Positions 21,343-32,064 of a stretch of 64,000 nucleotides of DNA are shown here, in pieces. This stretch comes from Pseudevernia furfuracea (Eukaryota > Ascomycota > Lecanoromycetes > Lecanorales > Parmeliaceae). Below the pieces are notes generated by a model. The model worked only from the letters and a program-made list of their open reading frames with translations. It was not told the origin of the DNA and ran no database searches. Location: assembly GCA_022315425.1 (NCBI GenBank), contig JAIUPT010000028.1, positions 744,001-808,000 of the forward strand, written 5' to 3'. The position numbers and the translations under genes are program-made. The number at the start of each line of letters is the position of its first letter. Position 1 is the first letter of the stretch.

Positions 21343-21981
21343 TTACATCCGCCGTGCCCGCATGGCAGATTCCATCAACCCCTCTCCCTTTATGTCCCCA
21401 AAACATATGCTCGCTCCACCCGTGACCCAATGCACCATTGGTTTGAGGAGAAGAATCAGAGCAGATTTCCAGTTTCATAGCATCGTTGCCAACGCACTTT
21501 TAGGGGCCTAGCCCTTTGCGGTGTATGCTTCCCGCCATGTGTCTTCGTCAGTTGACGAGAAGCTCGGCGCAGTGGAGGCCTATCGTCAATACCGGTTGGA
21601 AGGCCAGGATGATAATGAATGGCATGAACATGCCAAGGCGGCGAAGCCAGTCCCACCGAAGTCGTAACCCCGGTCGACAGAGTCCATCGCGGCTAGACTG
21701 GTGGGGCCCGCCGTGTCCGGCAACAGTGGCCAGGAAGATCCATAAAGTACAACACAAGTATTGCATTTGGCAGAAAAAGCATCTATAGCCCCAGAAAGAG
21801 CAACAAACCATACCAGCACTAAGACGACAAGGGTCCAAAGGTACATGAAGACCGAGCGAGCTTGTCGATGTGCTGACCAGACAGATCGTTGATGAGTTTT
21901 CTGCTTTAACGGGTTAGTGATATCAATTGAGTCGTGAACGCTAGCCATGCAGCGGTGCTCTTCTGTGCATCTCCGACCCAT
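21343..21981 (-). pseudogene. Decayed fungal polytopic membrane-protein gene
   Basis: Three minus-strand frames together read like one membrane protein. The left-most piece in protein order has SVFMYLWTLVVLVLVWFVAL; a second has RRLGMFMPFIIILAFQPVL followed by TIGLHCAELLVN; then a frame change leads to DEDTWREAYTAKG, a TAG (21508-21510), SALATML, a TGA (21475-21477), then WKSALILLLKPMVHWV and a stop at 21343. The string of HCAELLVN, DE.TWR.AY and LLLKP.VHW matches, from memory, the C-terminal half of a widespread uncharacterised fungal membrane-protein family. Two in-frame stops and at least one frameshift mean it cannot be translated as it stands. The TGA sits where CGA (Arg) would be expected. 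No splice sites explain the breaks. Confidence 0.6.
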
Positions 21982-22546
21982 CGAAAGAGAAGCCCATGCA
22001 ACGTCGATCGGACTTGATTACCACGTTGAAATGGTGATCGAACGAAGTTGCCATGTAGTTATTGCAACCAAGCCGATGCCTAGGGTGATGGATGACAGCT
22101 CCAGGATAAAAGAAGACGTTGTATGCCCTTTGCAAGGAGGTGCACAAATGGGCTAATGCTGCGCCGCTATTGCTCTACACCATTTTCGTCGCCGTCGACT
22201 CGCTGCAGCCTGCAATAGTCTCCCTGCAAGACCAACGCCTCACTACTGTTCAAGCCTCCATCGCCCCGACGGAGCCATGCTGACTGCTTTACCTCATGAA
22301 CAATACGATCGTGGTGACCGCATTGTGCTCGCCGTCGTTGCCATCCCTGAACCGTAGCAGAATACTCAGGCGCAGGGTGCAGATGAGAACGCGTTCGATT
22401 CGTGGTATTCCTTCATAATTAGTACAAGCTTCCTGTCCGTCAAGGATCTTGGAGCTCAGCATGTCCCATTTCAAAATGATTCTACAGGTAAAGAACAATC
22501 GTTCCGCTCGCTAGTGCAACAAGTAATCGTATGTGCGCATTTGCCG
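21982..22546. other. No gene seen inside the decayed block
   Basis: Between the two pseudogenes I see no open frame with recognisable features. It may contain more of either relic, too diverged to read by eye. Confidence 0.4.
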
Positions 22547-24556
22547 TCACCCTTTGTTCAATCCGAGGCTGATTCTATCACCTCCACGAGTTATTGCTGC
22601 GTCTCCAGGCGTAAGAGTCACACCATCAACAGCAATGGCAGAAGGCTCTGCAATGAATGTCAGTCCATCTACAGTGAAGACGCCAGGCGTTGCTGTTTGC
22701 AATGGTACGAGACGGATGCTTGAAGTCCCCACGTGGAGTTCTCCAAATCTGTCAAGCGATACCTGTGTTCCAAAAATCGTGATTGGGATGCCGCCTGGAA
22801 GGACACTCGACCCATCGATCTAGAAATCAGAGGGATTGGCTATAGAGGTTTGGCTGCCCACATTGATTACATCTGCAGAAGGCACCTTGGTCGCAAGATT
22901 GACACTTGCACCGCCAATATCAAGTACTCCCGACGGACTGAGCGAGAGCGTGGTCCCAGATACTACCACGGCTGAGCCACCCGGCAAGACTTGCGATCCA
23001 GCAATGGTGAATCCTGCCGGGTTCGCTGTAAACGTCTCACCGCCGACGTTGAGGGCATTTGGAGTGGAAGTTCGACCTGAGAGATCGATTGTAGAGCTTC
23101 CGATGACCAGATTCCCCACCGTACCAAGGGAGATCGGAGTATCCGAAAGGCAGACTGGCGGGCTGCCTGGTAGGATCCGAGAACCATGAACAGATAACGC
23201 AGTAGGGTCTGCCGTGATCGTCTCGTCGCCGATTTCATACGTATCAGGAGCCGGATCTTGAGTTACAAGATCGACGCTGGAGCTTCCGATAACAAGGTTT
23301 CCAGATGTGCCGAGGGATATTGGGGTTCCTGAGATGTAGACTGGCGCACTCCCTGGTAGGACCTAAGAGCCCGCAACAAGGAAGCCCGTTATAGCAGGCA
23401 AAAATGGCTCCCCTCCAGCTGTGAATGTCTCAGGTGGCGATTTGTTAGGGTCGTGCTGCAGCACATCAACTTTCGAACCACCAACGAATACCTCGCCCGA
23501 AGGATTCAGAGATACAGGTGTTCCGGCAACCGTTATAGGTGCACTACCAGGCAGTACTGGCGTTCCAGCGACGTCGAAGCCGCCTTTTCTCGGAGCGAAA
23601 ATCTGGCCTCCAACGGTAAGAACAGCAGCGGGCCCAGCTGCGTAAGGCTGAGCAACGTTAGGTGGGGCTTGATCGATGGGAGGACCCGATCCAAAAGCCC
23701 CCATAATCAGCCCGCCCAGGAGTCGAAAAGTCGCTTGGGGGCTCCCTTCTGGAACACCTCGTGGGGGAGGGCCACTTCCAACGATAGCTTATGTCAGCGT
23801 ATTAGGCTTGGGAGGGCTGGCCGCCGGGGGCAGGCTCTGCGGGTTGCTAGGCTGCGACGGATTTTCTTCACCGCTGGTTGTTGGCCTGGGCCCGTTTGCG
23901 GCAGGTACTTGAGCTAGTTGCACTGGAGGAGTTGCGGCTAGATCCGAGGGCGGATCTTGTGTCGTCACTGAGTTCGTTCGTCCGGGACCTGGGTCAGGGG
24001 CAACGAGTCCAGAGCCAAGCTGCAGCGCTCTGGGTGGGTCGTAGATTGCGAAGCTCGAAAGACCTACGGCGTAAAAAAGCAATCCGGTGCGGGACTTTAG
24101 CCACCCGGGATCAAGTGACAAGACCTGGGGTGGAGGCACGACGAGGGGCAGATACGGAGGGCCAATGGTTCTACAGGGCGTCCCATCGGTGTTGGTGCCA
24201 GGACCAAGTCCAAATGTCGGACATTCAAGGTCCGCCACATTCAAAGGTTTCGTAGTACCCTCATAGCATGAGCCGAATGGCTGTAGGTTTTCCGGATAGT
24301 TCAATAGTTGACCTGAGGGAACTGCTACCCAAGGATGGGTAAGTGTGGCGCCAAGAGGACCACATTGGTCACTTAATGCTGCAGTTCCCACTACTTCCAA
24401 GTATACTGAGGGCGAAGTGCTGCCGTTCTGTGAGCGCTTGAACTTGCTAAATGGGAGCCACATGACTCTTACAAGGTCTGGCAACTTAAGACTGCTAGGC
24501 TGTCTGTGGAAAAATAGTAAAGCCTCACTTCCTGCACTTGAAAGAGCAATTTCCAC
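22547..24556 (-). pseudogene. Decayed gene for a secreted fungal repeat protein (VGGQTF...GTPISL repeats)
   Basis: One minus-strand frame carries protein-like sequence over 2 kb but is cut by stops at 23789-23791 (TAA), 23363-23365 (TAG) and 22820-22822 (TAG), and ends at a TGA (22547-22549). The first part has CGPLGATLTHPWVAVPSG, then NVADLECPTFGLGPG and a Pro-rich tail, seen in large secreted or membrane proteins of filamentous ascomycetes. After GLIMGAFGSGPP come about six repeats of roughly 60-75 residues of the form VGGQ.F....GF.VAGT.VLPG...ITVAGTPVSL.PSG...VG. The stops fall inside repeats, for example VAGS-stop-VLPG where sister repeats have AGSQVLPG. Because the frame is kept either side of each stop, the damage looks like point mutation, not indels. 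The true N-terminus was not found. Confidence 0.65.
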
Positions 24557-24868
24557 AGCCTTCCCAAACGCCGGGGACTTCCTGATGGCGCAGAACTCCT
24601 GGTGGTATCTCCGAGAACGTAGACATCAAGTCAGAAATCTGCTGTCGGTGCCGCATCCCGACAACCTGTACACTCCAGTCTCACGCCAGACTGACGCATA
24701 GGACCTACACTCTGGACTGCGCCCAAGTCCCGTCAACCAAGCGGGAGGAAAGAACGGAAAGTCCCCATCGGGGAAGCCAATTTGAGGAATATTGAGGTAG
24801 CTTGCTTGTGCGGTGAGATACGAAGAGCATGGCAGAGTGGTTGTTTACATCACTCCCTCAACAGCCAC

Positions 24869-25351
24869 ATGACCCTACGCCCCAGAGGAAGCCTAAGATC
24901 CGATGTCGGTTCTAAAGCTCGTCTCGAACTCACTGTATGGCTAAACGGAATCGTCAGACATAGCGCCGACGTCGCCTTGTTCGCGCAGTGGAAGCTGCTA
25001 GAAATTACTCAAAATGGAACGAGCGTGTCTTCTCTCAGCAGCGGACCCGTCGAAGTGTCCTATAACGTGAAAATTCCTTGCTGGTGGCTCAAGGCAGGCA
25101 ATTACACGGCGCGCACGGATATGTACGCTGCCAATGGCACAAGAATGACTGGTTTCGAGGGTACGGTGTGGTTGAACGGGGAGGCTGATGATGATGATAG
25201 TGTTCAGGCACGAAAGGAAGGGGACACATGTTGTACACCATCGTGGATTATTGGAAGCTCTCCCGAAGCCATGGCCCGGTTGACACCAAAGGACGGAGAA
25301 TTTCTGATATCCAGTTTGTTGGCGTGGCGAAGGAAGGGGAGAGAATCTTGA
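24869..25351 (+). CDS. Possible small protein with ML-like beta domain
   Basis: An open frame of 160 codons from the first ATG at 24869. It contains a beta-rich pattern: KARLELTVWLNGIVRHSA, then a Cys-poor middle, then GPVEVSYNVKIP and AGNYTARTDMYAANGT. This order of strands resembles ML (lipid-recognition) domains of fungal phosphatidylglycerol/phosphatidylinositol transfer proteins, but the similarity is weak, most conserved cysteines are missing and no signal peptide is encoded. It lies next to decayed genes, so it may itself be a remnant. The 312 bp between 24557 and 24868 hold nothing else. Confidence 0.3.
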   Translation: MTLRPRGSLRSDVGSKARLELTVWLNGIVRHSADVALFAQWKLLEITQNGTSVSSLSSGPVEVSYNVKIPCWWLKAGNYTARTDMYAANGTRMTGFEGTVWLNGEADDDDSVQARKEGDTCCTPSWIIGSSPEAMARLTPKDGEFLISSLLAWRRKGRES

Positions 25352-27599
25352 GTCCGGATAGGGATATGTACCAGGACGAGAACGAGAAGGAGGATGCGCA
25401 GCAATAGATCAGCCAGAGAGACGATCAAAGGAAAGGCGGATGGCTTCTTGACCTTGTCATCCAAAGCGCTTATGATCACCCTTGTCTATCCGCATACTCC
25501 AATTGCCGTATTCAAGATCTCTTTCACTTCTTGGCAATGGCCGACCTACGTGAATTATCAAATCAGGCAAAAAGGTGAGGTTATGCCACCACTTCACGCG
25601 AAGGATGGCGTCCGGGATTAAGCTGCTAGCGCCAGCCAATGCCCTTATTTTCTCTGCTCCATCCAAGGGCACCTGCATAAACGGTCGAAGCTGACGATCA
25701 CACGTAGATGCCAGGTTAGACAGAACTGTCCTCAAGGCAAGGGGAAATCCAATTTCATATTCGAGCGTTGAAAAAGCTGCTCTGGGCTAATTTCATGACA
25801 TACTCTTTTACATATCTCGATTCCCTTCATGGTCAACCCTGTGCTTCAGTCACCATTTTTCCTTCGCTCACCAATTCAGCCACGGACGTGGATTTCCTTT
25901 CTGCATCCGCCTTCTTGGCTTTCCGCCGATTCATCTCTTCAGTAAACATGTTGCTTTTCTCCAAACATCAATCGGAACAGGGTTCTTACGATAGAGGAAA
26001 AGGCTAGCGATAACCCGAACTCCGGCCATGACCGCACAAACCATCATGCTCTCATTGTCAGCATCTGCAAACGCCCGCCGTTCGACTTCGACTTGTCCTG
26101 AAGAGCGTTCCGCGGACGTTCCGTACGCCCTACACCGACGAAGAGACCTCTGGGGCGAAGACGCAGACGAATCTCGGCCTGAAAGATGGGCAGATGGGAA
26201 ACAGCCGGGACGGTGATTTTTGCCCTTCAATGGCGGGCCGAGGACATGTCTCGGACGTAAGTCATCAAAACTCCTTTTTCGATTCAGTCTTTCTCCCAAT
26301 CAATCTTTGAGTGTTTAACGCGAGATAATTAAAGTTTTGGTTACTGGAACTGCTAAAAATTGATACCTTTTTTTCACATGTAGAGACATTCGCAATGCAA
26401 GAGGCATCGTACGTTACAACCAGGCTTGCACAGACCATGGCCAGAGTAGACAGTCGGGATACGGCAGAGCCTTGGCGGGAATAGATTGCGTTGACAATTT
26501 GTTCGAAGGCGGGTGTCAAAGTTGGTCTGACGCCTGCTCCGGCTCGTTTCAAATTCGGGGGCCCTGACGGTGTCTACTCGCCGTCTTTAGGTATGAAGAG
26601 GAATCAAAGTTATTATATATAGAACTTGGGAGTTGGAAGGGCGTTTATGATTTGGAGTTGAGGGGCTCTCTTGAAGGCGGTGGTGGGGAGGGGAAATGGG
26701 GTGCTTCTGTGGGTCTCCATCCAGCAGCTGATCTTAGAGATGAAAGCTGGTCGTGTGCTTAGAGCGTGACTAGCTACCTTGGAGTTACAAACCTCTTTTG
26801 ACCAGAAAAACCACAGTCCTAAAGCTATCTCCACGACTATCGGTGCAGGCAATTGTCAAGCTGGTGCAGGATAAACACTGCGAATCTCTCATCTTCCATC
26901 AATCGCTATTTCTTTTGGTGGCCTTGAAGGAAGCAGAGCACTTGATGTCCTTGCAGACACCTCCGATCCTCTCTTGCCATGACCATGACAAGCCTAAGCA
27001 CCATTTCCCCCCTTTTGAGAGAGAGGCACAGAGGCGGGCCGAAGAGAGAAGACGACCAACCATCGTTGTGCACTCTTCGAGCTATGCCTTGTCAAGTCGC
27101 GCATGCAACGTATACGATGGCGAAATTGCGGTTTCTTGACACTATAGGTTTCTTGTACCTCAATGTTTGGAATTGAGTTGCATTGTGCCACAAAGGTACA
27201 CAAAGGTTTCACAACTTAGCGCCGAGAACGGATGGTGCTGAGCTCGAAACGCACTTTTTGTAACTTAAGCCAAAAAAAAAACTTGGTCCACAACGGTCTT
27301 GTCCTGAAAAATACTCTTTACACTGGGCATGAACAGTCTGCAAGCCATCCAGATGCGGATTCTATTTTCCGCGACATGCATGGCGATGGTAGGAAACTGA
27401 AACAGAACGTCGTTGTCGAGGAGGGTAACACTGCAAATCTTGCGAAGCACCTCGAAGACGTACACTCATGCCAAGGTGTCGCAAAGGAGAAACCGATGGC
27501 GATGATCGGGGTCTTGCCTCAGAGTTTTCGCTCTTCAAGAGAAATTGACTAGGCGTCAAAGAGACTCGTAAAAGCCACATAATCGTAATCAACAGACTT
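25352..27599. other. No intact gene; scattered hydrophobic minus-strand fragments
   Basis: Minus-strand frames include hydrophobic pieces: SLADLLLRILLLVLVLVHIP (about 25370-25430), AVMAGVRVIASLFLY (about 25990-26035), STLAMVCASLVVTY (about 26400-26445) and IVVEIALGLWFFWSK (about 26800-26845). They lie in one order on one strand but in different frames with no convincing splice joints, so they may be the wreck of a membrane-protein gene. The open frame at 27232-27552 on the plus strand has no recognisable feature. Confidence 0.3.
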
Positions 27600-27619
27600 T
27601 TTCCAGGTCGTATGTCCGA

Positions 27620-28105
27620 GGCTCAACATATGTCACGTCCTTGCCGGCGCACCAGGTGCAACAAGCGGCCTACCTAGGTGCACACATCCACACCCTCCTT
27701 CGCAATCAACCGAGCATCTCAAAAATTTACTGCCTTGTCCGGGGCATCGATCCTTTCCTAGGACCCAAGAAATCTTGTCAAGGGGAACCACTTCCTTCTT
27801 TCAGCTCTCCAGATCCTCGAGTCCGATCTCATCTTTTCCCCACTTCAACCTCAGCCACGCAGGTTACAAAACTCTCATATCATGGCCAACTCACATCATC
27901 CACTGCGCCTGGGCCACAAATTTCCAAACTCGATGTTTCCTCGTTCATCCCTTGCCTTCACGGCTTGCAAAATTGGGTCCAATTGTCTCTCTCCGGCACC
28001 CTCCCCACACATGCAATGCTCATCCTCTGCAGCTCCATCTCTGCCGCATTCGGCACACCCACTCCCACGGAATTTTCTGAAGCACCAATCAAGTCCCTAG
28101 AATAG
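27620..28105 (+). pseudogene. Relic of an NRPS-like thioester-reductase (NAD-binding_4) domain
   Basis: Plus-strand fragments in shifting frames spell a degenerate thioester-reductase domain: YLGAHIHTLLRNQPSISKIY then CLVRG (the nucleotide-binding beta-alpha-beta start), THIIHCAWATNF (about 27890-27930, second frame), and HGLQNWVQLSLS ... MLILCSSISAAFGTPTP then EFSEAPIKSLE (first frame), ending at TAG 28103-28105. The GxTGxxGAH loop upstream of YLGAH is damaged by a frameshift (VLAGAPGATSG in a neighbouring frame). Such domains end NRPS-like and Lys2-like enzymes and release the product by reduction. Only this domain is visible; no adenylation or carrier domain lies to the left in the window. 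At least two frameshifts are needed, so it is a fragment, not a gene. Confidence 0.6.
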
Positions 28106-28714
28106 GTCCCACTCTAGCGAGGGAGCTGAGTGAGCAGACCCGTCATCCCTTAAAAAATCTAGCGGTGCGATAAAGTACCTGGCGTTGGTGATGAATAATC
28201 CGCGCTCACCCTTCCACTCAGCGAAATTTCCACTTGCAAATAACAGAAGAATCATCCTGAGTATGGGGCATAGCTTATACGCGCGGGCTTTTCTGGCAAG
28301 GCTACCACGTCTAGCCGGCGACCAGAAGAGGTTCAGCGACAAATTGTCAGAGTCACAGCAATGCGAGCTCTCCTGCATCCTGCATGACATTTCTCAGTTC
28401 TCACTCATCTCTAATTCCGAGCTAAGTGCACGGCACGATTAATAAGATAAGGTAAAGTATTTGATATACCAATCGCCCAGCCGCAGGGCAGCAGCAATCT
28501 AGATCGGCCTCTAGAGCGCCTAGCGCCTTGGCGCATAAGCCCTACATCAATATACAGACAGCGACACCGTTGGTAGATATAGTCAACTCATAGCATCCTT
28601 CGTCTGATGGAGGGGAGAGGCTGACCGCACAATAAATTATAAGGATGGCATGCCCACCTGCCCGAAAGGGCATGCGCCTGCGTGCTCAGAATCCCGACTC
28701 ACCACTTGACCGCC
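28106..28714. other. No gene seen; 3' end of the reductase relic and promoter of the next gene
   Basis: Nothing I can support. A few words in the plus strand could continue the reductase relic but are too diverged to claim. Confidence 0.4.
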
Positions 28715-30242
28715 ATGACCACTTGGTCGTTCCTCAACCAGTATGAGCAATTCGGCCGAGACTGGTTGTCAAAAGAAGGCCCGAAATGGCAGGGCAAAGA
28801 TATCGACAAGGCAACAGAGGCTTTGACGGCAACCGTTGAGAAACGTGCCAAGGACCACATCGACGCTGTAGGCACAGAGCTTCTTGAGCGCTTCAACATA
28901 AACAAGCGCATAGTAGCGACAGCAGGAGCAGGCCTGATTCCATTCGGCAAGATACTCGTTAGTGCTGTAATGAATCACACCTTTATCAACCAAGTCCTCC
29001 TCGAGTTTGCACTCAACGATCAAGCCAACATCGATAAGCTCAATGAGGATTTGAAGAAGATCTCGAAGCTTGATAAGGTCGCGCGGGAAGTGAATATCGA
29101 AGCGTTGAGGAAAACTGCCGAGGCGACTTTCAAAGAGGGTCTGAGGGCCTCCGCCGAAGAACATGCGCAGTTCATTCCCATTATTGGACATATGTACAAT
29201 GTGGGATCGGGAGGTTACAGAGCGTATTCAGCATGTCGGAAGACTATTCTCAAGACCATGACACTGGCAGAGACGGTCCACTGTCAGACCTTTGTTCCGC
29301 TTGCTTTGCGGAGAGAGTGCGTTCCAATGCCTCTCGCATTGGGTTGAATTGACTCCACTGACTGGCCAGCAGAGTCGGAAGCCAGGAAAGCGTGATCTCG
29401 GCCCTTGAGGAAATTTGCAAGCTCCAACAAATCGTCAAGTGCTACCGTGTCCCACATTGCGTCCGGTGTTTCCTAGGCCCTACGGACGGCAACCGCGCGG
29501 TCTACTGCCAATCCTGCATCAGCCACAGGCCTGCGGTAGAGATCACAGAATCCTGGGACTTCAAACCGTGTCACTGGAAGAACCACGGCAAGCAAGAAGA
29601 CAACGAGAACGTTGAGCGCCTGCATGATGAGAGATGGTGTACCATTCGACTCATCAAAGCTGCTAAAAAGAAAGAGGCGTGGGAATGCATACCCTGCTTC
29701 TTCATGTTTGGGAAACACAAGCCCAATAAATGCATCTTGAACGCCTCGGAGGAGACTTGTGAGTTTTGTGATATGAAGGGTCATCACGCCGCTGCTTGTG
29801 GAAAGAGATTCTTCAACGCTTAGTGAGTCTGACCCCCGCTCTGAAGCGCCGGCTTCCTATGGTCTGACCAGCCAAAAGTTCTTTCATCATGCAAGCTAAA
29901 AACAGCAATATGGACATCGGACCCCTGATAGCCGACAAGAAATTTGTAACGGAAAACCGCACCGAGGCTTTCCGCAACGTACAGCGTTACAAGTCCCGCA
30001 CCGCCGGCATGTCTTATAGCATGTCTTACTTACCTCAGGCTATGACGAGAGAGAACATCGAATGTGTGCTGCTGGGGAGTGTTATGCTGCACAAGAGCGG
30101 CATGGAGGGGCCGAACAAGATGACGAAGGACGAAATCACGAAGATGACCGGCTTCGATTATCAGACGCATGTTAACCTTAGTAAGAACTATATCAAGCCG
30201 GGATTGGTTGTCGGGAGTGTTGATGAGGTTCTATACGATTAA
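28715..30242 (+). CDS. Orphan protein with helical N-terminus and CCHC zinc knuckle
   Basis: I do not recognise the family. Three exons, 28715-29316, 29370-29822 and 29879-30242, join in frame to 472 residues; donors are GTGCGT and GTGAGT and both introns have CTGAC branch sites. The acceptor of intron 1 could also be three bases later (CAG-CAG), changing RDR to RE. Residues 1-200 are amphipathic helices with one hydrophobic helix (IVATAGAGLIPFGKILVSAV) and a second glycine-rich hydrophobic piece (FIPIIGHMYNVGSGGY). The middle has paired cysteines (HCVRCFLGPTDGNRAVYCQS) and ends with CEFCDMKGHHAAAC, an exact CX2CX4HX4C zinc knuckle. The C-terminus is helical. It could be a nucleic-acid-binding or membrane-associated protein; function unknown. 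The start at 28715 is the first ATG. Confidence 0.6.
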
Positions 30243-30930
30243 ATGCCACGGATCCCTCGGTGACTAAGATGTATTCATGAAGTCAATGGATGTATGATTA
30301 GCGATAGAGTAGGGAGCATTGGTGCATGGTTGCCTTGGAGGTAAGAGACATAGTCGATGTAGTCAATGGATTTTGCTTGCTGTAGGAGCTGGGGAACAGG
30401 TAAATCGGCATCCAAACTGAGATGTGATTGTGCCAATATCTAGGCAAATCTATGACACATCATGATAATCGTACTCCACGGGAGGATAAAGGGTCGTGTA
30501 GCTGTATCGGCAGCGTTTCGGATCATTGATAGGAACAATGATTGCCTCCAGACTAGCCGTTTAGGCCGCTCTCCGCTGAGTTGAAATACGTGTGAGCGTT
30601 GTAGATAATTCCTGCAACCAACGAGCATAATACTCTACTCTAGTAGCAGTTCGGAGATGCGTCAGAATTGTCTTTCACGGGTGACTGTATAGTGACCCAT
30701 AGGGTATGTGGTAATGTGGCATCAGTAGGGACAATCACGTCGTGTAAAAATGCTAATTGGACTAATCATCAAGCAACAAACAAGATGAAGAGTGCGAAGA
30801 CTATTTCATGACATTGGCATGCCAAGAGCCGTTGTCAGTAGCGAGTCTTGGCGCGGGAAAGAAGGCCTCGAGAAGCTACCCGCGACAAAAGTTCGTACAC
30901 AAGCCAACACTTCCCCAATACCTCATTAAG
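30243..30930. other. Intergenic region upstream of BUB3
   Basis: Nothing recognised. The right end should be the BUB3 promoter. Confidence 0.5.
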
Positions 30931-32064
30931 ATGTCTATACGTAAGTTTTAGATGCCTACCATGCTCCGGATACTCATTCTAACAGCTAGCAGCACAATTT
31001 GAGCTCGCGAACCCCCCAACCGACGCCATCTCCGCCATACAGTTCGCGCCCACTTCCCTACGGCTCCTCGTAGCGTCCTGGGACAAGCATGTCTACCTTT
31101 ATGACACCTCGAATACTGGCGGCCAGCTACTCAACAAGTTTGAGCATCGAGCGCCGGTTCTAGATGTGTGCTTTGGGGAGAATGACGAAGAGGCATATAC
31201 CGCAGGGTTGGATTGGGATGTCAGGCGGTTGGCTATATATTCTGCTGCTTTTTTTCAGACGAATCTACGGCTTACGCGAGTTACAGCATCAATCTCACCA
31301 CGGGTGCCCAAACGGTCCTCTCCTCTCACGGCGCAGGCGTCAAGTCCATTCTGTACGACCGACAGCACAGAATCCTTGTCTCAGGCTCTTGGGACTCGAC
31401 ATTGCACATCCACCACCTCTCCAAACCGTCTGATCCACCCGTCAAAATATCCCTACCCAATAAGCCGTTCTCTCTCTCCCTCACATCGACCAGACTCGTC
31501 GTAGCAATGGCTTCTAGGGCCTTGCACATCTACCAACTCGCCGACCTAGCCTCTGACTCCGCGGCCTCAGGCATCGAACCCTGGCAACGGCGGGAATCAT
31601 CTCTGAAGTTCATGACGAGAGCAGTGGCTTGCATGCCTAATGACGAAGGATACGCCTCTTCCAGCATCGAAGGCCGTGTAGCTGTCGAATGGTTCGACCC
31701 GTCAACTACTTCTCAATCCCGGAAATATGCGTTCAAGTGTCATCGGCAACCCTCCCCCGAAGGGATAGATGTGGTCTACCCGGTCAATGCGTTGGCTTTC
31801 CATCCTGTGCATGGCACCTTCGCTTCAGGCGGTGGAGATGGCTTCGTAGCGCTTTGGGATGGCGTTGCCAAGAGGAGGATTAGGCAGTACCAGCGTTATA
31901 CGACTAGTGTGAGTGCATTGAGTTTTAGCGGCAACGGAAAGTTCTTGGCTGTGGCTGTCAGTCCTGGGTTTGAGGACGGGCGTGAAGGCGTCGGGGAGGG
32001 CATGGTGGGTGTTTTCATCAGGGAGTTGGGAGAGGGTGAGGCGAAAGGGAAAGGCATGAAATAA
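30931..32064 (+). CDS. BUB3: Mitotic checkpoint WD-repeat protein BUB3
   Basis: Encodes a 341-residue beta-propeller of the spindle assembly checkpoint, which binds phosphorylated MELT motifs of the kinetochore protein Spc105/KNL1 and carries Bub1 and Mad3. Exon 1 is ten bases (30931-30940), exon 2 30990-31227, exon 3 31287-32064; introns 49 and 59 bp. The joined start MSIPAQFELANPPTDAIS is typical. WD-type features: LLVASWDKHVYLYD, VSGSWDSTLHIHHL, the Bub3 signature EGRVAVEWFDPS (Glu-Gly-Arg-Val-Ala-Val-Glu) with KYAFKCHR, and FASGGGDGFVALWDG. The acceptor of intron 1 is CTAG-CAG: splicing three bases later would remove one alanine. The C-terminus is a short charged tail (GEGEAKGKGMK). Confidence 0.95.

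Noticed and set aside
22547..24556. The in-frame TAG and TAA codons as programmed readthrough or a recoded stop
   Set aside because: Neighbouring genes use TAA, TAG and TGA as ordinary stops, and the adjacent membrane gene also carries frameshifts, so decay is simpler.
24828..24860. GCATGGCAGAGTGGTTG looks like the start of a tRNA-Ser or tRNA-Leu
   Set aside because: No TTCGA-type T-loop box or paired acceptor stem follows within 90 bases.
31166..31504. 112-codon plus-strand open frame inside BUB3
   Set aside because: It is BUB3 exon 2 read through the 31228-31286 intron into the wrong frame.
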